Positions 17,183 to 26,144 of a stretch of 64,000 bases of DNA are shown here, one piece after another. How positions within the stretch are numbered: the first letter of the stretch is position 1; the number at the start of each line of letters is the position of its first letter. The notes beneath the pieces are model-generated. The model did not search any database and had not been told where the DNA came from. It saw only the letters and a list, made by a program, of their open reading frames with translations. A program made the translations under genes and the position numbers. Source of the DNA: an uncultured Collinsella sp. (GTDB lineage: Bacteria; Actinomycetota; Coriobacteriia; Coriobacteriales; Coriobacteriaceae); assembly GCA_900541715.1 (NCBI GenBank), contig UQLI01000002.1, positions 43,571 to 107,570 of the forward strand. The letters are read 5' to 3'.

Positions 17183-17202
17183 ATACACGACTCAACTAGT
17201 CG

Positions 17203-18678
17203 TTACTTCTTGTTGCGCATCTGCGCTTCCATCTGGCGCAGCAGGTCCATATCGGACTTGGGGCCGCCCGTTCCCAGGCCGCCCATGCCGCTCAGCCCCA
17301 TGGCATCCAGACCGGGAATATTGGGCATGCGCATCTTTTTGCCCTTCTTACCCTTCTTGCCCTTCTTGCCGCCGGCCTGCGCCTGATTGGCCATCGTGCG
17401 CATGCGGCCCATCATCTTATTCATCTCGCCCCACTGCTTCATAAGGCTATTGACCTCGGTGGGGGTCACACCGGCGCCCTTGGCAATGCGGGCACGGCGC
17501 TGGCCGTTGATGATGGAGGGGCGAAGGCGCTCCTCCTTGGTCATCGACATGATGATGGCCTCGTTCTTATCGAAGATACCTTCGTCCAGGTTACCACCCA
17601 TCTGGTTAAGCGCACGCTGGCCACCGGGGAGCATGCCCAGAATGCCCTTCATGCCGCCCATCTTCTTGACGGCCTTCATCTGGTCGAGCATGTCGTTCAT
17701 GGTAAAGCCCTCGCGCAGCATGCGCTCGGCGGCCTCGAGCTGCTCGGCGTCGGCCGCCTCCTGGGCCTTCTCGATAATGCCGACAACGTCGCCCATACCC
17801 AGAATGCGCTTGGCCATACGATCGGGGTAGAACGGCTCCAGCGAATCGGGCTTCTCGCCCATGCTCACAAACTTGATGGGCTTGCCGGTCACCTGGCGCA
17901 CGGAAAGCGCGCCGCCGCCACGGGCGTCGCCGTCGAGCTTAGAGATAATCACGCCGTCAAAGTCGGTGCGCTCGGCGAAGGTCGAGACGACGTTGACGAT
18001 ATCCTGACCGGTCATGGCATCGACGACCATCAGCACCTGATCGGGCTTGACGGCCTTCTTGATGTCCACGGCCTCCTGCATCATCTGCTCATCGATCTGA
18101 AGACGTCCGGCGGTATCGACGATGACCACGTCGCGCAGGTGGTCGACGGCCTCCTGGATGGCGCCCTTGGCGATATCGACCGGGTGCGCACCGTCGCCGC
18201 GGAAGACCGGTACGCCGATCTCGCCACCGAGCGTGGCCAGCTGGTCGGCAGCAGCGGGACGGTAGACGTCGCACGCGGCGAGCAACGGCGAGCGGCCCTG
18301 CTTCTTGAGCAGGTAGGCCAGCTTTACGGCAGCCGTGGTCTTACCGGAGCCCTGCAGACCCACAAGCATGATGACATTGGGAATGCGGTTGCTAAAGACG
18401 AGCTTGCTCTCGGTTGAGCCAAGCATCTCGGTGAGCTCATCGAGCACGATCTTGACGACGTTTTGCGCCGGCGACAGCGACTCCATGACCTCGGCGGTCA
18501 TGCAGCGCTCCTTGGTCTTGGCGACGAACTCCTTGACGACCTTAAAGTTGACGTCGGCCTCGAGCAGCGCCATGCGAATATCGCGCATGGCCGAAGTAAT
18601 ATCGGCCTCGGTCAGCTTGCCCTTGCCGCGCAGGCGGTCAAATGTGTCGTTGAGGCGATCGCTCAGGGAATCAAACAC
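17203..18678 (-). CDS. ffh: Signal recognition particle GTPase Ffh (SRP54)
   Basis: 491 aa. It binds signal sequences of nascent membrane and secreted proteins together with 4.5S/SRP RNA and docks on FtsY. An N domain (about 1-90) is followed by the G domain with GLQGSGKTTAAVK, DTAGRLQID and SKLDGDARGG. The Met-rich M domain starts around residue 300 (RMLREGFTMNDMLDQMKAVKK). The C terminus has a GKKGKKGKKGKK stretch. The start is GTG at 18678 with AAGGAG upstream, 10 bp after ftsY, so smc-ftsY-ffh are one unit. Confidence 0.96.
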   Translation of the reverse strand: MFDSLSDRLNDTFDRLRGKGKLTEADITSAMRDIRMALLEADVNFKVVKEFVAKTKERCMTAEVMESLSPAQNVVKIVLDELTEMLGSTESKLVFSNRIPNVIMLVGLQGSGKTTAAVKLAYLLKKQGRSPLLAACDVYRPAAADQLATLGGEIGVPVFRGDGAHPVDIAKGAIQEAVDHLRDVVIVDTAGRLQIDEQMMQEAVDIKKAVKPDQVLMVVDAMTGQDIVNVVSTFAERTDFDGVIISKLDGDARGGGALSVRQVTGKPIKFVSMGEKPDSLEPFYPDRMAKRILGMGDVVGIIEKAQEAADAEQLEAAERMLREGFTMNDMLDQMKAVKKMGGMKGILGMLPGGQRALNQMGGNLDEGIFDKNEAIIMSMTKEERLRPSIINGQRRARIAKGAGVTPTEVNSLMKQWGEMNKMMGRMRTMANQAQAGGKKGKKGKKGKKMRMPNIPGLDAMGLSGMGGLGTGGPKSDMDLLRQMEAQMRNKK

Positions 18679-18688
18679 TAGTCACTCC

Positions 18689-19606
18689 TTAATTGGACTC
18701 GCCCACCAGGGCGCGGCAGAAATCTTTGGCATTGAACTCCTGCAGATCATCGACCTGCTCGCCCACGCCCACGCGCAGGATCGGGAGCTTGAGTTTCTCG
18801 GCCACGGCCATGGCGATACCGCCCTTAGCCGTGCCGTCGAGCTTAGTCATGATAATACCGTCCAGGCCCAGCGCCTCGTTAAACTCGAGCGCCTGGTTCA
18901 GACCGTTTTGGCCCGTCGCGGCGTCGATCACAAGCACGACCGAAACCGGCATGGGACCGGCGGCCATATTGGCGGCGCGCTTACGGGTCACATTGACCAC
19001 CTTGGCAAGCTCGCGCATGAGCTCAGGGCTCGTGTGCAGACGGCCGGCGGTATCGATAAGCACCAGGTCGCTGCCGCGCTTGTCGGCCTCGTCGAGCACG
19101 TCGTAGCAAACACTTGCCGGGTCGGAGCCGCGGTCGCGCTTGATAACCGGTACGCCGGCACGCTGCCCCCACACATCGAGCTGCTCGATGGCGGCGGCGC
19201 GGAAGGTGTCGGCCGAACCGATCACCACGTTCTTGCCGCGGGCGGCCATGGCGCTCGCGATCTTACCGACCGTCGTGGTCTTGCCGGCACCGTTAATGCC
19301 CACAAACAGCACGCAGCTCGGCGTATCGGAAAACGGATCGCGCTCGATGGGCACAAAGTGCTGCTCGAGCTGCTCGGCCAGGGCACGGCGAAGCTGCGGA
19401 GCGGTCTTGAGGTTCTTCTTGGCCGCGGCATCGCGTAGGTCATCGGAGACCTGAATGGCGACCTCGGCACCCATGTCACCCATAACGAGGGTGTCCTCTA
19501 GGTCCTCCCAAAAATCCTCGTCGACCTCGCCGCCAAAGTAAAAGACCTCGTTGAGGGCCTCGCGGCTGCGCTCAAGTCCGCGCGAGAGTGCGTCAAAGAA
19601 TCCCAT
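18689..19606 (-). CDS. ftsY: Signal recognition particle receptor FtsY
   Basis: 305 aa membrane-associated SRP receptor GTPase. It has an N domain (FFDALSRGLERSREALNEVF) and a G domain with VGINGAGKTTTVGK, ADTFRAAAIEQLDVW, DTAGRLHT and TKLDGTAKGG. The long acidic A domain of E. coli FtsY is absent, as in many Gram-positive bacteria. The ATG overlaps the smc TAA by one base (TAATG), indicating translational coupling. Partner of Ffh, encoded next. Confidence 0.96.
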   Translation of the reverse strand: MGFFDALSRGLERSREALNEVFYFGGEVDEDFWEDLEDTLVMGDMGAEVAIQVSDDLRDAAAKKNLKTAPQLRRALAEQLEQHFVPIERDPFSDTPSCVLFVGINGAGKTTTVGKIASAMAARGKNVVIGSADTFRAAAIEQLDVWGQRAGVPVIKRDRGSDPASVCYDVLDEADKRGSDLVLIDTAGRLHTSPELMRELAKVVNVTRKRAANMAAGPMPVSVVLVIDAATGQNGLNQALEFNEALGLDGIIMTKLDGTAKGGIAMAVAEKLKLPILRVGVGEQVDDLQEFNAKDFCRALVGESN

Positions 19607-22600
19607 TATGCATTCACGACCTTTCCGGTTTCGCGATCGAGTTTTTGCGAGACGACGCGACTGACGCCGTCGGCTTGCATCGAGACGCCATAGAGGACGT
19701 CAGCGTCCTCCATAGTACGGCGCTGATGCGAGATGACCAAGAGCTGCGTATCGGAACGCAGTACATCAAGGGCGCCGATGAGCTTGGACAAGTTGGCGTC
19801 GTCGAGCGCCGCCTCGACCTCGTCCAGCACATAGAACGGCACCGTACGCGTGCGGTACACGGCAAAGAGCAGGGCGAGCGCCGTCAGGCTCTTCTCGCCA
19901 CCCGACATGAGCATCATCTTGGTGATGCGCTTGCCGCGCGGCTGCGCCACGACCTCGATACCCGTATCAGCCGGGTGCTCGGGGTCGGTCATCTCCAGAT
20001 GCGCCTGTCCACCCGGGAACAGCATGGCGAAGATCTCGCGGAAGTTCGCATCGACCTTCTCAAAGGTAACTAGGAAGGCCTTACGCATCTTGCGGTCGAT
20101 AGCCACGGTTATCTTGGTGAGCGCCTTGCGCGCGCTCTCCAGATCGGCCAGCTGCTCCTCGATGTAGTCGGCGCGGCGCTTAAGCTGCTCGTACTCCTCC
20201 ATGGCAACCTGGTTCACGGGGCCCAGATTGTTGATCTGACGCACGAGCTGGTTGAGCTCGCGCTCGGCGGCATCGCGGTCCGTGGGCGCCGGAAGCATGA
20301 GCGCTTCCTCGAGTACCGTAGTGCCATCGGCGGTAATGGCCTTGATGGCCGCCTCCACCTGCACCTCGAGCTTGCCGCGTGCGACCTTGAACTCGTTTTG
20401 CGTCGCGGCAGCGGTATCAACCTTATCTTTGGCGCGAGCGACTTCGGCCTTGGCGTCCTCGATGGTCTTCTTGAGCGAGGCGGAGTCTGCCTCCTCGAGC
20501 GAAGCCTGGTCACGCAGGCGCGCTGCCCAATCCGACGCGCGTTCCAACAGGGCAGAATAGCGTTCGTGCATGGGATCGACGCGCAGGCGCAGCAGCTCGA
20601 GCGAGCGCGAGGCCTGGCGTGTTCCGCGGATACGACGGTCGATGCCCTCAAGACGATGCTCCAGGTCGGGCGCGCGGCCCTTCAGCGAACGCAGGCGTTC
20701 ACTCGTCTGGGCTAGGCGAACCTTGGCGTCGGCGAGCTTGCCGGCAGCCTCGGAATCGTCACGGCGAACGCGGTCGAGTTCGTCGTTGGCCTCGGCAATC
20801 TGCAAGCCCAGATCGCTTGCCTGCGCACGGGCCTCGTCACGCGAACGGGTGAGCTCGTCCACGCGCGGGCGCGCGGTGCGAACGGCCTCGGCAGCCTGCT
20901 CACGGCGCTTGGAGATACGCACGCGCTCGACCTCGACATTGTTGGCGCTTTGCTCCAGACGGCCGATCTCGGACAACAGGGAGCGGCGCTCGCCCTCAAG
21001 GCGGGCAATCTCACCGGCGGCATCGCCCTCAGCGGCACGCGCTTCCTCAACGGCCGCATTGGCCTCGACGACCTGATCCGACACATGCTCAAACACAGCG
21101 GCCAAATCGGGCTCAAGCCCCTCCAGCTCGCGAATGCGACGCTTACGCTCCAGGGCACCCGAAGCCTCGCCGGCATCGAGTCCCACGCGCACCAGGCCGC
21201 CACAGCTCACGCGGGCGCCATCGGGCGTCACATAGGTCACACCGTCAACGACTGGTGCCGCCAGCGCGGCAGCCAAGTCATCGACCACGTAATAGCCGCC
21301 GAGCAGGGCCTCGACAACCGGGCCATACCCGGAACGCACGGACAGACGGTCGACCAAACGAGAACCGGCAGCGCCCTTGGCAGCAGCAGAGCCGCTCACG
21401 CCGCGCGCCACCAGCAGTGCCTCGCCCGAGGCCTTCTTTTGGTCCAGAGCCGCACGACCGGCGCGCTCAAGCGTGGCGGCGTCATCAAACAGCAGCGCAT
21501 CGATATCGCCGGCGAGCAATTGCTCAACCAGGCCCTCAAGCTCGCGCGGGGCCTCCAGCACGTCGCCCAGACGACCCAAGACATCGTCGCCCAGCGCACC
21601 CACCAGACGGCTCACGAGCGGCGAGCTGTCGGCCATGCGGGCATCGAGTTTCTTTTGGCTGGAAAGCTCCGAGCGCACCTCGGATAACTTGTTGCGTGCC
21701 TCGCTCTCGCGGGCACGCAGGTCCTTCAGGGCCGCGCGTGCCGTCTCGGTGGCCTCACGCGCATCAACCTGAGCCTGGCGCGCTTCCTCAAGAGCGCCCT
21801 CAAGCTCCTCGGCGCGGTTGCGACGGCTCTCGAGCGAGGCCATGACCTCCTCGAGCTGCTCGTCAATCTGCTCCAGGCGCGAGGCATACATGTTGTCCTC
21901 GACCTCGGCATTGCTCAGCGAGTCTTTCACCTTGGCAAGCTCGAGCGCGGCGTTATCGGCCACGCGCTGCACATCGCGTTGCTCACGCGTAAGCTGCGAA
22001 ATCTGATTGTCGAGCGCCACGCGCCGCTCGTGGAGCTCAACGGCGGCAGGACCAGCGGCGTCGACGTCCTCCTGGGCCTGCATGTGCGCACCGGTCACTT
22101 CCTCAAGCTGCGCACGCGCGTCCTCGAGCTCCTCGACCACGCGACGTCGCTGATGCTCGGAGCTCGAAATCTGCCCGCGCATGTCAGACAGGCGCGACAC
22201 CATGTTGTGGCCCTTTTCCTCGAGCAGGCGCATGTCGGAGTTAATGCGGCCGACCACATCTTGCATATGACGGCGCTGCTCGCCCAGGTCGCCCACAAAC
22301 AGGCCCTTTTCCTCGAGCATGACCTGAAGCTTCTCGAGCTCGCGCTCCTTTTCGCCCAAGCGGTACTGCGCAAGCTCCAGCTCGGCGGCGCCTTCCTTGG
22401 AACGGCTCTCCAGGTCGTTCCACTGCGACTGCAGCGAACGCAGCTCGTCGACGGCTAGCATCTGCGTAAGCTCGTTCGCTCGCGAGGACAGCTCTTTGTA
22501 CTTGCGCGCGCGATCGACCTGGCGCTCCAACGGTCGCAGCTGACGGGCGATTTCCTTATTGATGTCGCGGGCACGCGTCAGATGCTCGTCCATCGACTTA

Positions 22601-23142
22601 ATCTTTTTGAGCGCACGCTCCTTGCGGCGCTTGTGCTTGGAGATGCCGGCGGCCTCCTCGATGAGAGCGCGGCGCTCCTCGGGGCGGCTCTGCAAAATGG
22701 CGTCGAGCTTGCCCTGGCTGATGATGGAATGCGTATCCTTGCCCAGGCCCGAATCGTGCAGGATGTCCTGAATGTCCATCAGGCGGCACGGACTCGAGTT
22801 GATGAGGTACTCGCTTTCGCCCGAGCGATACATGCGACGGGTGATGGCGACCTCGTCAAAATCGACGGGCAGCATATGGTCCGAGTTATCGAGCACCAGC
22901 GTGACCTCGGCGACACCCACCGGCTTGCGCGCTGACGAGCCCGAGAAGATGACATCCTCCATGGCCTGGCCGCGCAGCTGCTTGGCGCTCTGCTCGCCCA
23001 GGACCCACAGAATCGAGTCGGAGATGTTCGATTTTCCCGAGCCGTTGGGACCGACGATGACGGTCAGGCCCGGCTCAAACGTCATATGGGCGCGGTCGGC
23101 AAACGACTTGAACCCTTTGAGCGTGAGGGACTTGAGATACAC
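19606..23142 (-). CDS. smc: Chromosome segregation ATPase SMC
   Basis: 1178 aa, the usual length of bacterial SMC. The N-terminal head has GPNGSGKSNI (~32-41). Two long coiled coils (about 165-500 and 680-1000) flank a hinge (~510-670). The C-terminal head has LMSGGEKSLTALALLFA and the Walker B YVLDEVEAALDD. It dimerises and extrudes DNA loops with ScpA/ScpB, whose genes are not in the window. GTG start at 23142 with AGGA upstream; it follows rnc by 10 bp. The rnc-smc-ftsY order is conserved in Gram-positive bacteria. Confidence 0.96.
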   Translation of the reverse strand: MYLKSLTLKGFKSFADRAHMTFEPGLTVIVGPNGSGKSNISDSILWVLGEQSAKQLRGQAMEDVIFSGSSARKPVGVAEVTLVLDNSDHMLPVDFDEVAITRRMYRSGESEYLINSSPCRLMDIQDILHDSGLGKDTHSIISQGKLDAILQSRPEERRALIEEAAGISKHKRRKERALKKIKSMDEHLTRARDINKEIARQLRPLERQVDRARKYKELSSRANELTQMLAVDELRSLQSQWNDLESRSKEGAAELELAQYRLGEKERELEKLQVMLEEKGLFVGDLGEQRRHMQDVVGRINSDMRLLEEKGHNMVSRLSDMRGQISSSEHQRRRVVEELEDARAQLEEVTGAHMQAQEDVDAAGPAAVELHERRVALDNQISQLTREQRDVQRVADNAALELAKVKDSLSNAEVEDNMYASRLEQIDEQLEEVMASLESRRNRAEELEGALEEARQAQVDAREATETARAALKDLRARESEARNKLSEVRSELSSQKKLDARMADSSPLVSRLVGALGDDVLGRLGDVLEAPRELEGLVEQLLAGDIDALLFDDAATLERAGRAALDQKKASGEALLVARGVSGSAAAKGAAGSRLVDRLSVRSGYGPVVEALLGGYYVVDDLAAALAAPVVDGVTYVTPDGARVSCGGLVRVGLDAGEASGALERKRRIRELEGLEPDLAAVFEHVSDQVVEANAAVEEARAAEGDAAGEIARLEGERRSLLSEIGRLEQSANNVEVERVRISKRREQAAEAVRTARPRVDELTRSRDEARAQASDLGLQIAEANDELDRVRRDDSEAAGKLADAKVRLAQTSERLRSLKGRAPDLEHRLEGIDRRIRGTRQASRSLELLRLRVDPMHERYSALLERASDWAARLRDQASLEEADSASLKKTIEDAKAEVARAKDKVDTAAATQNEFKVARGKLEVQVEAAIKAITADGTTVLEEALMLPAPTDRDAAERELNQLVRQINNLGPVNQVAMEEYEQLKRRADYIEEQLADLESARKALTKITVAIDRKMRKAFLVTFEKVDANFREIFAMLFPGGQAHLEMTDPEHPADTGIEVVAQPRGKRITKMMLMSGGEKSLTALALLFAVYRTRTVPFYVLDEVEAALDDANLSKLIGALDVLRSDTQLLVISHQRRTMEDADVLYGVSMQADGVSRVVSQKLDRETGKVVNA

Positions 23143-23152
23143 GGTTCCTCGC

Positions 23153-23878
23153 TTACACGTGCTTCTTGTTCAGAATCACGCCGTTGGTGGTGTAACCCAT
23201 GCGGTCGAGCGCTTCGAGTGCGGCGGCTCCCTCGGCTTCCTTCTTTGAGGAACCGGTGCCGCGACCCTGGCGAATGCCATCGATCAACACCACGGCGGTA
23301 AAGGTGGGCGCATGCGCCGGACCCTCGGAACCAACCAGCTTATACGCCGGAGGCTCGTGGCCGTCGGCCTGCACGCACTCCTGCAAAAACGACTTGGGGT
23401 TCGCAGGGTGTTCGGCACGCTCGGTAGCCAGGTGCGGCTTAAGCGTGCGGTGAATAAACTCCGCCGCGGCATCCCAGCCGGCATCCAGGTATAGCGCGCC
23501 CACGAGCGACTCGTAGACGTTCTCGAGCGCCGAATGCAGGCCGCGTGCGCCCGTACCGGTCTCGGAGGCACCAAAGATGATGATGTCGTCGATACCCAGC
23601 TCATGGGACACCTCGGACAGCGTGGCACCCGAGACGAGCGACACCTTCAGGCGCGTAAGCTTGCCCTCGTCAAACTCCGGATAGGACTCGAAGAGCGAGC
23701 GGGCAACCACGGCGCCCAAAATGGAATCGCCCAAAAACTCCAGGCGCTCGTAGCTTGCCGAGACTGGCTGGCCTTCGACAGCCGAAGGATGCGTGAGGGC
23801 GGCGCGCAGCAACACCTTGTCATTGAACTCGTGACCCAGAATCTCCTGGGCGCGCGTAAGTCGTTCGGATAAAGCCAA
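23153..23878 (-). CDS. rnc: Ribonuclease III
   Basis: 241 aa. It cleaves double-stranded RNA, notably rRNA precursors. The catalytic signature YERLEFLGDSILG lies at 43-55 (E47 and D51 among the metal ligands), with a second acidic site in ENVYESLVGALYLDAG. A C-terminal double-stranded RNA-binding domain (about 162-230) includes GRGTGSSKKEAEGAAA. The start is TTG at 23878, with GGAGG 8 nt upstream spanning the acpP stop. It lies 3 bp after acpP and is co-transcribed with smc. Confidence 0.95.
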   Translation of the reverse strand: MALSERLTRAQEILGHEFNDKVLLRAALTHPSAVEGQPVSASYERLEFLGDSILGAVVARSLFESYPEFDEGKLTRLKVSLVSGATLSEVSHELGIDDIIIFGASETGTGARGLHSALENVYESLVGALYLDAGWDAAAEFIHRTLKPHLATERAEHPANPKSFLQECVQADGHEPPAYKLVGSEGPAHAPTFTAVVLIDGIRQGRGTGSSKKEAEGAAALEALDRMGYTTNGVILNKKHV

Positions 23879-23881
23879 GAC

Positions 23882-24124
23882 TTAGGCCTCCTTGGCAGCT
23901 TCGATAGCGTCGACGGCGTCGGCGACAGAGTTGAGCGAGAGCAGGGTCTCATCATCGATCTCGAGGTCGAACTCGTCCTCGATAGCCGTAACCAGCTGCA
24001 GGCGTTCGAGCGAGTTGGCATCGAGGTCGTCAAAGGTGGTCTCATCGCTAATTTCGGCAACATCGACGCCCAGAACGTCAGCAGTGACCTCGGCGATCTT
24101 GTCGAAGATTTCGGAGCGGTCCAT
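23882..24124 (-). CDS. acpP: Acyl carrier protein
   Basis: 80 aa, strongly acidic. It carries growing acyl chains on a 4'-phosphopantetheine attached to a Ser, here S38 in DLDANSLERLQL. The usual motif is D-S-L; this protein has N-S-L, with Asn37 in place of the Asp that helps contact the phosphopantetheinyl transferase. ATG 24124 has GAGAGGAAG 5-8 nt upstream; longer in-frame versions lack support. It lies between plsX and rnc, the common plsX-acpP-rnc arrangement; plsX uses acyl-ACP as substrate. Confidence 0.92.
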   Translation of the reverse strand: MDRSEIFDKIAEVTADVLGVDVAEISDETTFDDLDANSLERLQLVTAIEDEFDLEIDDETLLSLNSVADAVDAIEAAKEA

Positions 24125-24161
24125 AGCGCTTCCTCTCATAGTGCATGAATACCAAAAGAAT

Positions 24162-24181
24162 GGTACCGCCCGGGCGGTACC
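24162..24181. promoter_or_regulatory. 20-bp perfect palindrome between plsX and acpP
   Basis: GGTACCGCCCGGGCGGTACC, 37 bp upstream of the acpP start, is a perfect palindrome with no loop. Read on the minus strand it is followed by ATTCTTTT, so it may fold as a weak terminator/attenuator that separates acpP expression from plsX, or serve as a protein site. Function unresolved. Confidence 0.4.
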
Positions 24182-24238
24182 AAGACACGGTTCTGATTCT
24201 ACCCCACGACGCACGCCCCGAGGCGCATAACGCCGCTG

Positions 24239-25258
24239 TTATAAAACGATGCCGTCCATGGAGTTGGCGACGTTCTCGACCAGTCCGGCACGTACGGCCT
24301 CAGCCGCGGCGAGCGTGCCGTTTTTGACAGCCTCGACCGACGTGGCGCCGTGGCCGATCAAGACCACACCGCGCAGGCCCAGCAGGATGGCGCCGCCCTT
24401 GGCATCGCCAGAGAGTTTGGCCTTAATCTCGCGCATCTGCTTTTTGATGAGCAGCGCGGCGATCTTGGTGCCGAGCGAGGCCATAAAGGCGCCCTTGAGC
24501 TCCTGCAGCAAAAACTTGGCAGCGCCCTCAGTGGCCTTGAGCGCAATATTGCCCGACATGCCATCGGCAACGATGACATCGAAGTTACCTGAGGTGAGGT
24601 CGGTGCCCTCGCAGTTACCAACAAAGCCGGGAACGGCGGCCTTCATAGCAGGGAAACAGGCCTTGGTAAAGTTGGAGCCCTTCTCGTCCTCGGTGCCGTT
24701 GGCGAGCAGGCCCACGCGAGGATGCTCGATGCCCAGGACGACGCGGGCATAGGCGCTGCCCATCTGGGCAAAACGCACCATATCGTCAACCTCGACATCG
24801 GGGTTGGCACCCATGTCGCACAGCACCGTCAGACCGCCGGCGCGATTGGGCAGTGCATTGGTCAGACAGGGGCGCACCGGCTGCTTCTTGCCTTCGGCCT
24901 GATACCTAAACGGCGTCACGTAGGCGGTGGCAGCGGCGGTCATGGCACCGGTCGAGCCGGCGGAGAAGAACGCATCCGCGTTGCCCTTCTTAATGGCGCG
25001 GCAAGAAAGCACGATCGACGACTTACGCTTGGTCATCACGGCGCGAATGGGATCGTCATCCATGGCGATAACGTCAGGTGCCTCAAGGGCCTCAACACGT
25101 GCATGGGAAGCTGCAAAGGGATTGACGATTTCGGCGGGGCCAGCTGCCAAGACCTCGATATCGGGATCGGCGGCAAGCGCAGCCTCGATACCATCGAGAA
25201 CAACCTGAGGTTTCTCGTCTCCGCCCACAACGTCTACACAAACGCGAACGTTACTCAT
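24239..25258 (-). CDS. plsX: Phosphate acyltransferase PlsX
   Basis: 339 aa. It makes acyl-phosphate from acyl-ACP for the PlsY route to lysophosphatidate. Conserved stretches: an early DVVGGDEKP, FFSAGSTGAMTAAA, PNRAGGLTVLCDMGAN, LLANGTEDEKGS, NFDVIVADGMSGNIALKATEG and GHGATSVEAVKNG. ATG 25258 is chosen because AAGGAG lies 7 nt upstream, whereas the in-frame ATG at 25264 is only 1 nt from it. Preceded by rpmF and a hairpin terminator; followed by acpP. Confidence 0.95.
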   Translation of the reverse strand: MSNVRVCVDVVGGDEKPQVVLDGIEAALAADPDIEVLAAGPAEIVNPFAASHARVEALEAPDVIAMDDDPIRAVMTKRKSSIVLSCRAIKKGNADAFFSAGSTGAMTAAATAYVTPFRYQAEGKKQPVRPCLTNALPNRAGGLTVLCDMGANPDVEVDDMVRFAQMGSAYARVVLGIEHPRVGLLANGTEDEKGSNFTKACFPAMKAAVPGFVGNCEGTDLTSGNFDVIVADGMSGNIALKATEGAAKFLLQELKGAFMASLGTKIAALLIKKQMREIKAKLSGDAKGGAILLGLRGVVLIGHGATSVEAVKNGTLAAAEAVRAGLVENVANSMDGIVL

Positions 25259-25275
25259 ATACATGCTCCTTATAC

Positions 25276-25305
25276 AAAAATGGCCGACTCACTGAGCCGG
25301 CCATT
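25276..25305 (-). terminator. Terminator between rpmF and plsX
   Basis: 12-bp stem with one mismatch (AATGGCCGGCTC in minus orientation and its partner), a 3-nt loop and T5 after it on the minus strand, 18-47 nt before the plsX start. It probably acts as a partial terminator so that rpmF is expressed above plsX. Confidence 0.7.
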
Positions 25306-25345
25306 GTGGTTCCATTTGGAACGGCATCGCATCCAGAGTATACCG

Positions 25346-25525
25346 TTACTCGGTAACGATAACCTCGCGGTCCTTATAGAAACCGCAGCTGGGGCACACG
25401 TGGTGCGGAAGCTTGACAGCGCCGCAACGGGGGCACGTGGACTGAGCCGCAGCCGAGATCTTCATGTTGGCGGAACGACGGGTGTGAGTGCGGATACGAC
25501 CCTGCTTTTGTTTAGGTACGGGCAT
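25346..25525 (-). CDS. rpmF: Ribosomal protein L32
   Basis: 59 aa, read directly from the sequence. It starts MPVPKQKQGRIRTHTRRSAN, the highly conserved L32 N terminus, and has a zinc ribbon CPRCG...CPSCG (two CxxC pairs), so it is the zinc-binding form. It is a component of the 50S subunit. It sits between the DUF177 gene and plsX, the widespread yceD-rpmF-plsX arrangement, and is followed by its own hairpin terminator. Confidence 0.96.
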   Translation of the reverse strand: MPVPKQKQGRIRTHTRRSANMKISAAAQSTCPRCGAVKLPHHVCPSCGFYKDREVIVTE

Positions 25526-25589
25526 AGTGACCTTCCTTATGAACTATCCAGTGTGGCGATTACGCGCAAGTAGCGATACTACCACAGTT

Positions 25590-26144
25590 TTACTCATCGA
25601 GCTTGAGATTCTTCAATGCTGCAAATGGATTTTCCGTGGCAGCGGCCCATTCCGCCTCTGCCTGGGCGGCGCAATCGCATTGCTCGACGTTGAGATTGCA
25701 ACCGCATGTGGGGCACAGACCACGGCAATCGGGCTTGCAGAGCACCACAAACGGCGTATCCATAACGACCGCGTCATTGATGGGCTCACCCAGATCGACG
25801 ATACGGTCCTCACCCAGGAGCTCGTAGCCGTCCTCGTAGGCCTCGGGATCCTCGGGCTCCTCAAAGAGGTAGAACTCCTCGATCTCGCCGGCGATATCAA
25901 ACGAGGCGGGCTCCAGGCAACGGTCGCACTCGCCGGTGGCGTGCGCGCGGACCATGCCCGTGAGCAAGACACCGGTACCGGCATTGGTAAAGACAACGTC
26001 GTAGTCGATGCCGTCCTGAAGCTGGTACTCCTTCTCGCCCACCGTGTAGGTGGCGACATCGACCTTACCGGTCAGCGGATACGAATCTCCAGGAAACTCG
26101 AGCTGCTCGGAAAGATCGACGGTAACGCTCGGGAACTCAGCCAT
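25590..26144 (-). CDS. yceD: DUF177 (YceD) family protein, 23S rRNA accumulation protein
   Basis: 184 aa acidic protein with the DUF177 signature: CDRCL near residue 75 and CKPDCRGLCPTCGCNLN near residue 140. YceD proteins are linked to 23S rRNA maturation and are nearly always encoded next to rpmF. The four-Cys cluster probably binds zinc. The ATG overlaps the upstream gene's TAA by one base (TAATG), favouring 26144 over the in-frame start at 26150. Confidence 0.88.
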   Translation of the reverse strand: MAEFPSVTVDLSEQLEFPGDSYPLTGKVDVATYTVGEKEYQLQDGIDYDVVFTNAGTGVLLTGMVRAHATGECDRCLEPASFDIAGEIEEFYLFEEPEDPEAYEDGYELLGEDRIVDLGEPINDAVVMDTPFVVLCKPDCRGLCPTCGCNLNVEQCDCAAQAEAEWAAATENPFAALKNLKLDE

